Below the pieces are notes generated by a model. It saw nothing but the letters and a program-made list of their open reading frames with translations, was not told the origin of the DNA and made no database searches. 47,486 nucleotides of DNA from Desulfovirgula sp. Lineage in GTDB: Bacteria; Bacillota; Desulfotomaculia; Desulfotomaculales; Desulfovirgulaceae. The DNA lies in contig DYEX01000081.1 of the NCBI GenBank assembly GCA_020725525.1, forward strand, positions 1 through 47,486, read 5' to 3'. Made by a program: the position numbers and the translations under genes. Every line of letters starts with the position of its first letter. Position 1 is the first letter of the stretch. Positions 17,585 through 25,902 of this stretch are shown here, piece after piece.

Positions 17585-17953
17585 TTGAAAGTGACAATCA
17601 GATCAGGAAACTTTTCCTGGCCCGCCTTAATTTACGACACCCCGACGGGACGCTTAATCCAGGAAGCCCTACCCATAAAGGGTAGAGCCAACCGTTGGGG
17701 AGAGGAAATTTACTTTTCCATTCCGGTAAACGCTCCGCTGGAAGGGGGAGCCTCTGATCTGGTGTCCAGGGGGGATCTTGGCTACTGGCCGGCGGGAAAT
17801 GCATTTTGCATTTTTTTCGGGCCGACCCCAATCAGCGAGGGGGAAGAGATCCGGGCAGCCAGCCCGGTGAACGTCTTTGGGCGTATCGAGGGCAACCTTG
17901 AGGACTTGCGTAAAGTGAAGGACGGCGCAGAGGTCATAATTGAAAAAAATTAG
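17585..17953 (+). CDS. Cyclophilin-like fold protein (TM1367 type)
   Basis: 122-aa protein resembling the small cyclophilin-like domain family typified by Thermotoga TM1367. It has SWPALIYDTPTGRLIQEALP near the N-terminus, GEEIYFSIP in the middle and DLGYWPAGNAFCIFFGPTPIS, the most conserved part, about residues 65-85. Whether it has prolyl isomerase activity is not known. TTG start at 17585 with AAAGGAG about 9 nt upstream. It is followed by the alpha/beta hydrolase gene 80 nt downstream. Confidence 0.8.
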   Translation: MKVTIRSGNFSWPALIYDTPTGRLIQEALPIKGRANRWGEEIYFSIPVNAPLEGGASDLVSRGDLGYWPAGNAFCIFFGPTPISEGEEIRAASPVNVFGRIEGNLEDLRKVKDGAEVIIEKN

Positions 17954-18033
17954 GGTTTCCCCTCGTTTTGGTTAAGCCTCAGGAGGCCGTTTTGTTATTT
18001 TGCAGGTATTTCGCGTGTAAGGGAAGTGACCAT

Positions 18034-18669
18034 ATGAGAAAAATACAAATTGATCTGCTTAGCTCCGGCCTGGTGCTGGAAGCCTGCCTGGACCTGCCGC
18101 CTCTTCCGGGTCCTTTCCCCGGGGTAGTGCTTTGTCACCCTCATCCCCTTTACGGTGGAAACATGGATAACAACGTCATCCTCGCCGTTAGCCGGGCTCT
18201 GAACAGTAATGGAATAGCCAGCCTGCGTTTCAACTTTCGCGGCGTGGGCCGCAGCCAGGGTTCCTTCGCTAACGGGATCGGGGAACAGGAGGACGCGCAG
18301 GCGGCGCTTTTACTGCTCACAAACCGGGAGGAAATCGACCCTGCCCGGATTGGCATCATGGGTTATTCCTTTGGGGGGATGGTGGCCCTGGCAGTAGGTG
18401 GCCGGAGTGATATAGTCAAAGCAATTGCGGCAGTTTCCCCGGTTATTCCCCTTGACCCTGACGTTTTCAGAAAGTGTACGAAACCCAAATTATTTGTCAT
18501 TGGAGCGGAAGATAATATTATTCCCCCTTCGATGGTCTTGCGGAAAACCACCGATATGGTCGAACCCAAGGCTGTTGAGGTCATTCCCGGCGCCGATCAT
18601 TTTTGGTGGGGATATGAGGAAAAAGTAGGGGATATAATGGCCGGCTTTTTTGCGGAAATTTTAGTGTAA
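18034..18669 (+). CDS. Alpha/beta hydrolase (dienelactone-hydrolase-like/YfbB-like)
   Basis: 211-aa single-domain alpha/beta hydrolase. The nucleophile elbow is GYSFGG (Ser about residue 110), the acid is the Asp in GAEDNIIPP (about 168) and the His is in GADHFW (about 190). CHPHPLYGGNMDN near residue 30 forms the oxyanion-side motif typical of this group. The substrate is unknown. ATG 18034 is preceded by AAGGGAAGTGA; an in-frame GTG 66 nt upstream would add residues outside the family pattern. It is followed by a terminator, so it ends the cyclophilin-hydrolase pair. Confidence 0.85.
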   Translation: MRKIQIDLLSSGLVLEACLDLPPLPGPFPGVVLCHPHPLYGGNMDNNVILAVSRALNSNGIASLRFNFRGVGRSQGSFANGIGEQEDAQAALLLLTNREEIDPARIGIMGYSFGGMVALAVGGRSDIVKAIAAVSPVIPLDPDVFRKCTKPKLFVIGAEDNIIPPSMVLRKTTDMVEPKAVEVIPGADHFWWGYEEKVGDIMAGFFAEILV

Positions 18670-18703
18670 AAGTGGTCAACGGTGCTGCTCAATTGTTGTT
18701 TTT

Positions 18704-18738
18704 GCAGGAGACTTTTGGCCGGTTACCTGCTTTTTTTT
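18704..18738 (+). terminator. Intrinsic terminator after the alpha/beta hydrolase
   Basis: GCAGG (18704-18708) pairs with CCTGC (18726-18730) and is followed by eight T residues. The stem is short, but the T-run and the position 35 nt after a stop support it. Confidence 0.55.
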
Positions 18739-18829
18739 CTAGTCGTAAAGGATTTTGGTTCCTTGATGAAGAAAAAATAACCAGTAAACCCAGAGCTCTA
18801 ACCTTAAGAAGGAGGCGGATGATTAAAGC

Positions 18830-19411
18830 ATGGGTGCAAAGAAAATTTTAATGCTCGTTGGCGATTACGTGGAAGACTACGAAGCAATGGTGCCATTCCA
18901 GGCGCTACAGATGGTGGGACATACCGTTCATGCGGTCTGTCCCGGAAAGAAGGCCGGCGAGAAAGTACGCACGGCTGTGCACGACTTCGAGGGGGATCAG
19001 ACTTACAGCGAAAAGCCTGGTCACAACTTTACCCTAAACGCTTCTTTTGAAGAAGTAAGGGCGGAAGATTACGACGCTTTAGTAATACCCGGCGGGCGTG
19101 CGCCGGAGTACATCCGCCTGAATCCAGCCGTGCTGGAAATTGTCCGGCACTTCGCCGGAGTCAATAAACCCATCGCCGCCATCTGTCACGGCATACAGGT
19201 ACTGGCGGCGGCAGGTGTGCTCACGGGGAAAACCTGCACGGCCTACCCGGCAGTAAAACCGGAGGTGGAAAACGCAGGAGGAAAATGGGTGGATGTAGAG
19301 GTGAACGAGGCTTACGTTGAAAACAACCTGGTTACCGCACCAGCCTGGCCCGCCCACCCCGAGTGGTTGGCGAAATTCCTCAAGCTACTGGGGACGAAGC
19401 TCGAACCATAA
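18830..19411 (+). CDS. DJ-1/PfpI family protein
   Basis: 193-aa class I glutamine amidotransferase-like protein with the nucleophile elbow [13 protein letters not shown] (Cys about residue 123) and the [10 protein letters not shown] segment with the expected upstream acidic residues. Family members act as deglycases, glyoxalases or peptidases, and this subgroup is usually annotated PfpI-like. AAGGAGG lies about 13 nt before this ATG, rather far. A closer ATG at 18822 opens an overlapping 10-codon frame, so translation could be modulated. Followed by a strong terminator. Confidence 0.9.
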   Translation: MGAKKILMLVGDYVEDYEAMVPFQALQMVGHTVHAVCPGKKAGEKVRTAVHDFEGDQTYSEKPGHNFTLNASFEEVRAEDYDALVIPGGRAPEYIRLNPAVLEIVRHFAGVNKPIAAICHGIQVLAAAGVLTGKTCTAYPAVKPEVENAGGKWVDVEVNEAYVENNLVTAPAWPAHPEWLAKFLKLLGTKLEP

Positions 19412-19429
19412 GGGAAATCCAGGGTGAGA

Positions 19430-19460
19430 GGAGCCCGGCGTGTAAACGGGCTCCTTTTTT
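19430..19460 (+). terminator. Intrinsic terminator after the DJ-1/PfpI gene
   Basis: GGAGCCCG (19430-19437) pairs with CGGGCTCC (19447-19454), followed by TTTTTT. Confidence 0.9.
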
Positions 19461-19554
19461 GCTGCGGCCCCGGCAGGCAGGGTTCTTTAAGGATTTGTAG
19501 AAGTTCTTAGTTTGCTTGAATCTAATTCGCTGGACTGGAGAAGAGGGAAGACCC

Positions 19555-20706
19555 GTGCACGTACAGGTAGGTGTGGGGTATAGTTTACTTCCAAACTCCC
19601 AAGAAGCCGCAAAAGAGGCAGCGCGACTTGCCGTAGCTCAATCGGGGCCGCCTGTCTTAACATTTTTGTTCACCACCGAAAGGTACAACCAGACAGAGAT
19701 TCTTGAGGCGGTAATAGCCGAAACGGGGACCCCAAAACTGGTCGGCGCGTCCGGGGCAGGGATTGTCACGGTAGAAGGGATCAAAAAGCACGGTGTTGGA
19801 GTGGTAACAATAGCTGGTGAAGGGATTACGGCAGAGACAGCCCTGGTAGAAATGCTACCTGACCGGGCTGACGAAACGGGCAGGAAATTGGCCGAAAAGC
19901 TTTTACGTGGATCGGCCCCGGACGAAGGGACGGTATTTGTGTTTCCCGACGGCCTGTCGGGCAATATTGCACGCATGCTGCGCGGCATCTACGATGTATT
20001 GGGCCCGCAATTTAAATATGCAGGTGGAGGAACCGGGGATAACATGCGCTTTCTCAGGACTTACCAGATGACCGAAACCGGTGTTGCCAGCGGCGCGGTT
20101 GCTGCAGCCCTGGTTGCCGGATGTTCCTTTGCTACCGGGATAGGTCACGGTTGGGAGCCTTTTGGCTCTCCGCTGCTCATCACCAGGGCAAGGGGCAAGA
20201 TTGTTTTTGAAATTGACGAACAACCAGCCTTTCAGGTCTATTCGCGCCGGCTCGAGGGAATAACGAGCGAAGAGTTTCCTTTTTGCGCCGTCCGCTACCC
20301 GCTGGGGATACCAGACATCACCGGAAAATTTATCATCCGCGATCCTTTTAAACTGGGTGCAGATGGCTCAATTGAGTTTGTTACCGAAGTCCCTCCCCGT
20401 GCTGTAGCCTACCTCATGCGTTACACGCGGGTTGAAAACCTCCTCCAAACGGCCCTTGGGGCAACCATGCAGGCCCAAAAAACCGTGCGCACTCCCCAAT
20501 TTGCCTTGATCTTTAACTGTGTGTCTCGCGCTGAATTGATGGGAGAGCACGCAAATCGGGAAGTGGAAATAATCCGGAATACACTGGGTGGATTGCCGAT
20601 GGCGGGTTTTTTGACTTTTGGAGAAGTGGGTAGTTACGGCAGCGGAGTTCCCCTCTTTCACAATAAAACTTTTCTCATTGCAGTGGGAGGCACGTCTTTG
20701 CTATGA
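19555..20706 (+). CDS. FIST domain sensor protein
   Basis: 383-aa protein with FIST_N (about residues 20-210) and FIST_C (about residues 215-365) domains, a ligand-sensing pair often linked to signal-transduction outputs; small ligands such as amino acids have been proposed. It shows the Gly-rich GGGTGDNMRF and CSFATGIGHGWEPFG segments at the domain junction and a C-terminal GFLTFGEVGSYG typical of FIST_C. The start is likely GTG 19555 after AGAGGGAAG; an upstream TTG at 19516 would add 13 residues. It overlaps the next gene by ATGA, so the two are translationally coupled. Confidence 0.88.
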   Translation: MHVQVGVGYSLLPNSQEAAKEAARLAVAQSGPPVLTFLFTTERYNQTEILEAVIAETGTPKLVGASGAGIVTVEGIKKHGVGVVTIAGEGITAETALVEMLPDRADETGRKLAEKLLRGSAPDEGTVFVFPDGLSGNIARMLRGIYDVLGPQFKYAGGGTGDNMRFLRTYQMTETGVASGAVAAALVAGCSFATGIGHGWEPFGSPLLITRARGKIVFEIDEQPAFQVYSRRLEGITSEEFPFCAVRYPLGIPDITGKFIIRDPFKLGADGSIEFVTEVPPRAVAYLMRYTRVENLLQTALGATMQAQKTVRTPQFALIFNCVSRAELMGEHANREVEIIRNTLGGLPMAGFLTFGEVGSYGSGVPLFHNKTFLIAVGGTSLL

Positions 20707-22490
20707 ACCCCGATGCACTGGAGCTGGCCTTTTTGTATGAGATTTCCTCGCTCACATGGACAGGCTCAGAAGTGGACTTTTTTGACGAAATAGTAGAAAA
20801 AGCGGTGCGCCTTTCCGGGGCCCAACGGGTAGCGCTAGCCCTTTACGCAGACACCGGGAAAGCCACCTGCTACACCTGGGGCTTCGGCCAAAATAAAGGG
20901 CGCGTTCCAAAAGGACAGCTCAAGCAGAATCAGCCGTCAGGGAACGTCTATTTCAAGGAACTGGGAAGCCCACCCCTCGGGGCGCTTTACCTTGAAAAAA
21001 ACGAGAACTTCTCGGACGATGAACGCCGGCTACTGGACGTGTTTTCCGGACGGTTGTCAAACATCTTGCAGCTCCACCATTGGATGGAAAAAAGCGAGAG
21101 GCTCAGGGAACGTTTCAGGTTAGTTCTCGAAAATACGCCCATGGTAGGAGTGTTGTCTTTTGACCGGCAGGGGATGATATTACACTATAACCGGGAAGCT
21201 CAACAAATTTTTGGCTGGGACGTGCCCCCAAAGAGCAGGGAATGGTTGGTCCAGATTAAGCCGGCAGCCGATTTCCAAAAGTTCGTGGCTCAAGTATGGG
21301 AAACCGGTCAGGTTGTCGATCCCGGAGAATGGCAGATTCAAACGCCAAAAGGTGCTTCGCGGTGGGTGCTTTTAACTCTGATCCCCGTGAAGCAAGGTAA
21401 AAAAGTAGAAGAAGTATTTTGCATGGTCATAGATATAACTGAACGAAAGCAGATGGAAGAAGAGCTCAAACGCTTGAGCATTTTTGACAGTTTAACCGGT
21501 CTTTATAACCGTAACCACTTCGAGCAAAAGATCCGCCAGCTGGACAAAGACGGCGTGCGGCCGGTAAGCGTCATTGTGTGCGACGTTGACGGGTTGAAGC
21601 TGGTCAACGACTGCCTGGGTCACAGGCAGGGAGACGAGTTGCTCAAGCAGGCCGCCACCTTGATCCGCGAAGTATTTCCCAAAGAAGAGGCCTTCCGGGT
21701 AGGCGGTGACGAGTTTGCCGTTGTCCTGCCGGAAAAGAACAGGGAATCGGCACTGGAGGCTCGCTCAGCCTTAATGGCGGCCCAGGAGAAGTACAACAAG
21801 GACCATACGGTTATCCCGCTCAGCATTTCCGTTGGGGTGGGTGTTGCAGAGAGCTCCCGTAAGTCCGTCTACGAAGCTTACAAGCAGGCCGATGATGAGA
21901 TGTACCGGGACAAATTACAGCGCTGTGCTAAAGGCGGATACGATATTGGCCGCTCACTCCTGGCATCACTTTTCAGGAAGGATCCCGGCATGGAAGGGCA
22001 CGTAACGCGGGTTAAGAAACTCGCGTGGCGCCTGGGGAAAGCAGCGGGCCTTTCCGCGGACGAGATAGACAAATTGCTCCTGCTGGCTGAGGTGCACGAC
22101 ATCGGGAAGGTGGGTCTCCCGGATCGCATCCTGCGCCAGGATGAACCGCTTGCGAAAGAAGAAGAGGAGGAAGTGAAGCGCCACTGCGAGGTGGGATACC
22201 GGATTGCAAGGTGCTCAACCGAACTGGCCCCTGTAGCCGAGCCGATCCTGCAACACCACGAGTGGTGGAACGGACAAGGGTATCCGCAAGGTTTAAGGGG
22301 GGAAGAAATCCATCTCCACAGTCGTATTCTAGCCATAGTTGACGCTTACGATGCCATGACCAGTAACCGGCCCGGCCGGAAAGCCATGCCCAGGGAGAAG
22401 GCCATGTCGGAGCTTAAGCAACGGGCTGGAACCCAGTTTGACCCCTACCTGGTGGAAGTCTTCCTTAAACTGCTGCAGGAAACTTCTTAG
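20703..22490 (+). CDS. GAF/PAS-GGDEF-HD-GYP cyclic-di-GMP signalling protein
   Basis: 595-aa cytosolic protein. The order is a GAF-like N-terminal sensor (about 1-125), PAS (about 130-250), GGDEF (about 255-400, with GGDEF at 334-338 intact) and HD-GYP (about 415-590, with EGH at 431, HDIGK at 465, HHE at 518 and GYP at 526). Both catalytic motifs are intact, so it could both make and break c-di-GMP. No RxxD inhibitory site is seen before GGDEF. No membrane segment, so input is probably intracellular or via the coupled FIST protein just upstream (ATGA overlap). Confidence 0.92.
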   Translation: MNPDALELAFLYEISSLTWTGSEVDFFDEIVEKAVRLSGAQRVALALYADTGKATCYTWGFGQNKGRVPKGQLKQNQPSGNVYFKELGSPPLGALYLEKNENFSDDERRLLDVFSGRLSNILQLHHWMEKSERLRERFRLVLENTPMVGVLSFDRQGMILHYNREAQQIFGWDVPPKSREWLVQIKPAADFQKFVAQVWETGQVVDPGEWQIQTPKGASRWVLLTLIPVKQGKKVEEVFCMVIDITERKQMEEELKRLSIFDSLTGLYNRNHFEQKIRQLDKDGVRPVSVIVCDVDGLKLVNDCLGHRQGDELLKQAATLIREVFPKEEAFRVGGDEFAVVLPEKNRESALEARSALMAAQEKYNKDHTVIPLSISVGVGVAESSRKSVYEAYKQADDEMYRDKLQRCAKGGYDIGRSLLASLFRKDPGMEGHVTRVKKLAWRLGKAAGLSADEIDKLLLLAEVHDIGKVGLPDRILRQDEPLAKEEEEEVKRHCEVGYRIARCSTELAPVAEPILQHHEWWNGQGYPQGLRGEEIHLHSRILAIVDAYDAMTSNRPGRKAMPREKAMSELKQRAGTQFDPYLVEVFLKLLQETS

Positions 22491-22659
22491 CCCCCTGACC
22501 ATATTGGACAGTTCGGCTTAAATCCGTTACATTCTCATGGTTTTGAAGGCAAAAAACAACCCGCCGGATAGACGGGTAAACGGAAATCCCATTGTCGTAA
22601 GATTGTGGTAAAAACCTGTTCTGTCGTAAGCGGCTGAACCCGCGAGGCCTTGATTTTCC

Positions 22660-22735
22660 TGGTGGAGGCAAGGGGACTCGAACCCCCGACCTCTAGAGTG
22701 CGATTCTAGCGCTCTCCCAGCTGAGCTATGCCCCC
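22660..22735 (-). tRNA. tRNA-Ala (anticodon CGC)
   Basis: The cloverleaf folds fully on the minus strand, with the acceptor pairing including the G3-U70 pair diagnostic of alanine tRNAs. The anticodon stem CTAGA/TCTAG encloses loop ATCGCAC, anticodon CGC. CCA is encoded. Confidence 0.95.
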
Positions 22736-22825
22736 ACGGCAATTTGCATTATACCATGAAACCGCTCAGGTTACAAGGGGTTTGGTTTTTAGAGCAAGGG
22801 AAATTAACGCCTGCAGTGACTGCGG

Positions 22826-22960
22826 TTAGTCTTTAGGCTGGATGCGGCTGTAGATGGAGTAGGCTGCCAGGGACAGCCAGCCCGCGCCCATGAGCAAACC
22901 CACCGGTACGGCCCACCAGGTGGAAGGGTTTTTCCTTTTTTCTTTATCTACTTTAAACAT
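22826..22960 (-). CDS. 44-aa single-pass membrane protein
   Basis: ATG at 22958-22960 follows CTGGAGG at good spacing. The peptide starts MFKVDKEKRKNPSTWWAVPV, then has one hydrophobic helix (about residues 16-36, VGLLMGAGWLSLAAYSIY) and a short polar tail. The charged N-terminus suggests the N-terminus stays in the cytosol. Family unknown; it is too short for routine calling but has clear coding and ribosome-site support. Confidence 0.7.
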   Translation of the reverse strand: MFKVDKEKRKNPSTWWAVPVGLLMGAGWLSLAAYSIYSRIQPKD

Positions 22961-23012
22961 ATCCGCACCTCCAGATTTATTATTGCCAGGGCGGGAATAT
23001 TTGAAACAAAGC

Positions 23013-23031
23013 CCTACCCGGCAAGGGTAGG
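23013..23031 (-). terminator. Weak intrinsic terminator on the minus strand
   Basis: CCCTACCC and GGGTAGGG form an 8-bp stem just after the stop of the minus-strand gene that ends at 23041, with CTTTGTTT after it on that strand. Confidence 0.6.
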
Positions 23032-23040
23032 GATATATCT

Positions 23041-23277
23041 TCAGGAAACCTTTTGCATGGCATCCTGTCTTTGTTTTTTGTTATTCTGCTCTTCTGCATA
23101 ATCAGTGGAAATGAGGTAAAGGTTTACCCAGAGTTCATGTTCGTTGCTCTTGCCTTCCAGTTCTTTAGCCAGTTCTTTAAATTTCTTTTCTACCCGGTCT
23201 TTAAAGGCCGAAAACTCCACCAGTAAATCCACCACTTCCCGGTGACTGTAAGAAGCGCCGTCCCGGAGTATTTTCAC
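23041..23277 (-). CDS. 78-aa helical protein of unknown function
   Basis: GTG start (23275-23277) has GGGGGTGA 7 nt upstream and gives MKILRDGASYSHREVVDLLVEF and so on. The protein is mostly charged helix (VEKKFKELAKELEGKSNEHELW, about residues 29-50), ending in an EEQNNKKQRQD tail; no domain recognised. A longer open frame extends upstream to 23541, but it runs through a terminator and overlaps the Q/G/Y-rich gene, so I reject the longer start. Possibly coexpressed with the Q/G/Y-rich gene. Confidence 0.6.
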   Translation of the reverse strand: MKILRDGASYSHREVVDLLVEFSAFKDRVEKKFKELAKELEGKSNEHELWVNLYLISTDYAEEQNNKKQRQDAMQKVS

Positions 23278-23376
23278 TAGAGTTTCACCCCCAACAAGAC
23301 CTTTTACCCTAATTATACATTTTAAGGAAGATTTGTTAAGAGGTAGATGTTGTCTAAAAACTCCCACTTGTGCAGG

Positions 23377-23412
23377 AAAAACAAAAACGGGATCCGTTTT
23401 TGAGGACCCCGT
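23377..23412 (-). terminator. Intrinsic terminator after the Q/G/Y-rich gene
   Basis: On the minus strand ACGGGGTCC pairs with GGATCCCGT (one G-U pair), followed by TTTTGTTTTT. It lies 20 nt after the stop of the Q/G/Y-rich gene and before the 78-aa gene. Confidence 0.85.
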
Positions 23413-23431
23413 TGTCATTATTTCGTCACCC

Positions 23432-24019
23432 TCAAACGTTTGATAAAACTCCGGTATAGTTTGGCGAGTAATTACCCTGCTCGTAAATACTACCATGGAA
23501 TCCTCCGCCCTGTAAGCCGGACTGATACTGCTGGAAGCCACCGTATTGTCCGGTCAGGCCATATTGCTGCCCGGTTTGGTAACCACCAAACTGGCCAGGG
23601 GTGCCCTGAGTGGCATAGCCCGAAACATTACCATAGGTGGGTTGGGTGGCGTACTGGCTGACGTTATAACCTGCAGTTCCGGCTGCTCCATACCGGGCGG
23701 TGCCGAATTGCTCGCCATACTGACCGTACTGGCCGGTGAAGGGTTGATACTGGGCATATCCGCCAACACCCGTCATCCCTGCGCCGTATTGCGTGGCAAA
23801 GCCGGTTTGAGCCTGGCCAAATTGGCCCTGGGCCTGCATGATGGTGCTAATTTGTTGGGCCGTACTGCTCAGGTTGTTCAGGTCCTGCTGCATTTGGCCG
23901 GCGATAAAAGTGAGGCGCTGTAAATGTTGCTGCTGAAGCTGGTTGCAGAGCTGGTTAATAGAGCTGGCTTCGTCCCTTAATCTTTGGATTTGCTGCTGCA
24001 TTTGAGCGATCTGGTGCAT
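23432..24019 (-). CDS. Q/G/Y-rich low-complexity protein with N-terminal coiled coil
   Basis: 195-aa protein with two parts: residues 1-75 form a Gln-rich predicted coiled coil (MHQIAQMQQQIQRLRDE, then QLCNQLQQQHLQRL), and residues 76-195 are a Gly/Gln/Tyr/Thr-rich low-complexity tail with repeated GQYG, QYAT and GQFGG units. The composition resembles spore coat or appendage proteins and prion-like sequences, but I cannot assign a function. ATG at 24017-24019 has AAGGGGGAG 6 nt upstream; an earlier ATG has none. It has its own terminator. Spore-coat protein is an inference from composition and host type only. Confidence 0.7.
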   Translation of the reverse strand: MHQIAQMQQQIQRLRDEASSINQLCNQLQQQHLQRLTFIAGQMQQDLNNLSSTAQQISTIMQAQGQFGQAQTGFATQYGAGMTGVGGYAQYQPFTGQYGQYGEQFGTARYGAAGTAGYNVSQYATQPTYGNVSGYATQGTPGQFGGYQTGQQYGLTGQYGGFQQYQSGLQGGGFHGSIYEQGNYSPNYTGVLSNV

Positions 24020-24117
24020 CAGATACTCCCCCTTAAAATGGATTGTACACTTCAGCAATAGTATGGTTTCCTAATTCCTGGTTTATAACTGGAATATTCA
24101 GGCACTTCCCATTTTTG

Positions 24118-25689
24118 TTATTTACTTATCTGTACACTGCCGAGAAAAGGGATTCCCTGGGGGCGCATAATTACTCCCTGAATATCACCGGCCGTAACCA
24201 GGGTGTGTAAACTATGATGTAAAAATACCATCGGTGTATCATCCTGGATCCGCTGAAGAACATTCTGATAGATACGCGTCCGCAGGCTGCCGTCCAGTGT
24301 TTGTTGGGCCGTGATCAGCAGGGTATCCACCTGGGGGTTCCGGTAACGGGTGGTATTGAAACCACAGGCTATTTGTCCTGACGAAAAGAGAGTATAAAGG
24401 AAGTTGTCCGGATCACCGTTATCGCTGGTCCATCCGTAAATAAAGGCGTCTCCCTCCTGTCGGAGGAGGGCTTTTTTAAATTCTTCCCACGGGAAAACCT
24501 TGATGGAACAGATAAAACCCGCCCTTTGCAGTTGTTCCGCCAGGGCCCGGGCCAATCTTTCTCCCCCGGCCGGGTTGTAGGGACGGGGATTGGCGTAGGC
24601 CAGAAGGGTAATTTTTAACCCCTCAGAGTACCCGGCGGCAATTAATTGCCGGCGGGCTTCTTCCGGCCCGGGAGGCAACGGTTCCAGTGTTTGTTCATAA
24701 CCGGGGATGCCGGGTGGTAAGGGGCCCCGGGCGGTAATTGTTTCTCCGGGGAATAACTGCTCCGCCAGCGCCTGGGGATCACAGGCCTGACGGGCGGCCC
24801 GGCGCAGCGCTACGTCACGAAATAGACCCTTGTTTGTATAAAAGCCCAGGTAGCTGATATCAAGGCCCGGTGTCTGGATTACCCGGAACCCCCTGTTTTT
24901 CAGGGCGGTGATTTCTGGGGCCGGAATACCCTCACCGATGTGTGCCTTTCCAGATAAAAGGAGTTGCATTCTCATTCCCGGGTCTGGGACAGTGCGGAAG
25001 ATTACCCCCGGTACAGCCGGCTTAACTCCCCAGTAACGGGAATTGGCGACAAGGATTATTTCTTTATTCTGTTCCCACTTTTCAAAGATAAAAGGACCCG
25101 TACCCGCAGGGTGTTGCCAGAATTGATCCTGGTATTGTTGTACCGCCTTCGGACTGACCATTGGGGCAGCCACGGGCATGGCCAGGTTATAAAGGAAAGG
25201 AGCGTAGGGGTATTTTAAAGTAAAGCGTACGGTTAGCGGGTCTATTACTTCTACCGACTGGACCATCCCGCAGGTAAAAGCGGCGTAGGTGTAGCGATTT
25301 TGTGCACTTAACAGTCGCTCCACGTTAAATTTCACGGCCTCGGCGTTAAAGGGAGTGCCGTCGTGAAAGGTCACATTGGGCCGGAGGTAGAAAGTCCACT
25401 GCAGGCCATCTTTGGAAACTTCCCAGCGGGTGGCCAGGCAGGGTTCTACTTCCATAGTCCCCGCCCTCAGCCGTACCAATCCCTCATAGATATTGGCCAG
25501 TACCCGGGCGGAAGCCAGGTCGTCGGCCCGGGCCGGGTCCAGCGTGCGGGCATCGGTTCCCTGCAGGTAAACCAGAAAGTCCTGCCTTTCCTTCAGCCAG
25601 GATGTGGGTACCACCGGCACCAGTTCTTTTATGTAAAAAAGCCAGAGGCAAAAGAAGAGGGTCAGGAAAAAGAAGAGTCGTTTGAGCAT
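24118..25689 (-). CDS. ABC-type peptide/oligopeptide solute-binding protein (family 5)
   Basis: 523-aa extracytoplasmic solute-binding protein of family 5 (OppA/DppA-like). It starts with an N-terminal hydrophobic helix (about residues 5-20) and then the family core (DARTLDPARADDLASARVLANIYEGL and, later, the GTGPFIFEKW region). There is no proper lipobox Cys (LFFC does not fit), so it is probably a signal-anchored or cleaved secreted protein. ATG 25687-25689 with GGAGGG 7 nt upstream; a longer frame extending to 26172 is not supported. No permease or ATPase gene is adjacent, so it is an orphan receptor. Peptide, nickel or other ligands are possible. Confidence 0.85.
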   Translation of the reverse strand: MLKRLFFFLTLFFCLWLFYIKELVPVVPTSWLKERQDFLVYLQGTDARTLDPARADDLASARVLANIYEGLVRLRAGTMEVEPCLATRWEVSKDGLQWTFYLRPNVTFHDGTPFNAEAVKFNVERLLSAQNRYTYAAFTCGMVQSVEVIDPLTVRFTLKYPYAPFLYNLAMPVAAPMVSPKAVQQYQDQFWQHPAGTGPFIFEKWEQNKEIILVANSRYWGVKPAVPGVIFRTVPDPGMRMQLLLSGKAHIGEGIPAPEITALKNRGFRVIQTPGLDISYLGFYTNKGLFRDVALRRAARQACDPQALAEQLFPGETITARGPLPPGIPGYEQTLEPLPPGPEEARRQLIAAGYSEGLKITLLAYANPRPYNPAGGERLARALAEQLQRAGFICSIKVFPWEEFKKALLRQEGDAFIYGWTSDNGDPDNFLYTLFSSGQIACGFNTTRYRNPQVDTLLITAQQTLDGSLRTRIYQNVLQRIQDDTPMVFLHHSLHTLVTAGDIQGVIMRPQGIPFLGSVQISK

Positions 25690-25902
25690 GACTGTTCCCT
25701 CCATGAACCTGAGTGATTTATTACAGTAGCCATCAGAATGTATAATACTGTCTTTAATGGAAAAGTCCTCTAAGAGCAAATCGCTAAACTTTGTCGTTTT
25801 TCTTATGGTGGGGGGAGGAGAAGGACAGGGGTTGTCGAAATTACTGGCTGTTCCTTTTTTCACGGGGAAGTGTGAACTATTGAAAAGGGAAGGAGTACTT
25901 AT

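Noticed and set aside
23278-23541. N-terminal extension of the 78-aa protein to give 166 aa
   Set aside because: The extension runs through a clear terminator and overlaps the neighbouring gene; the GTG with a good ribosome site at 23277 is better.
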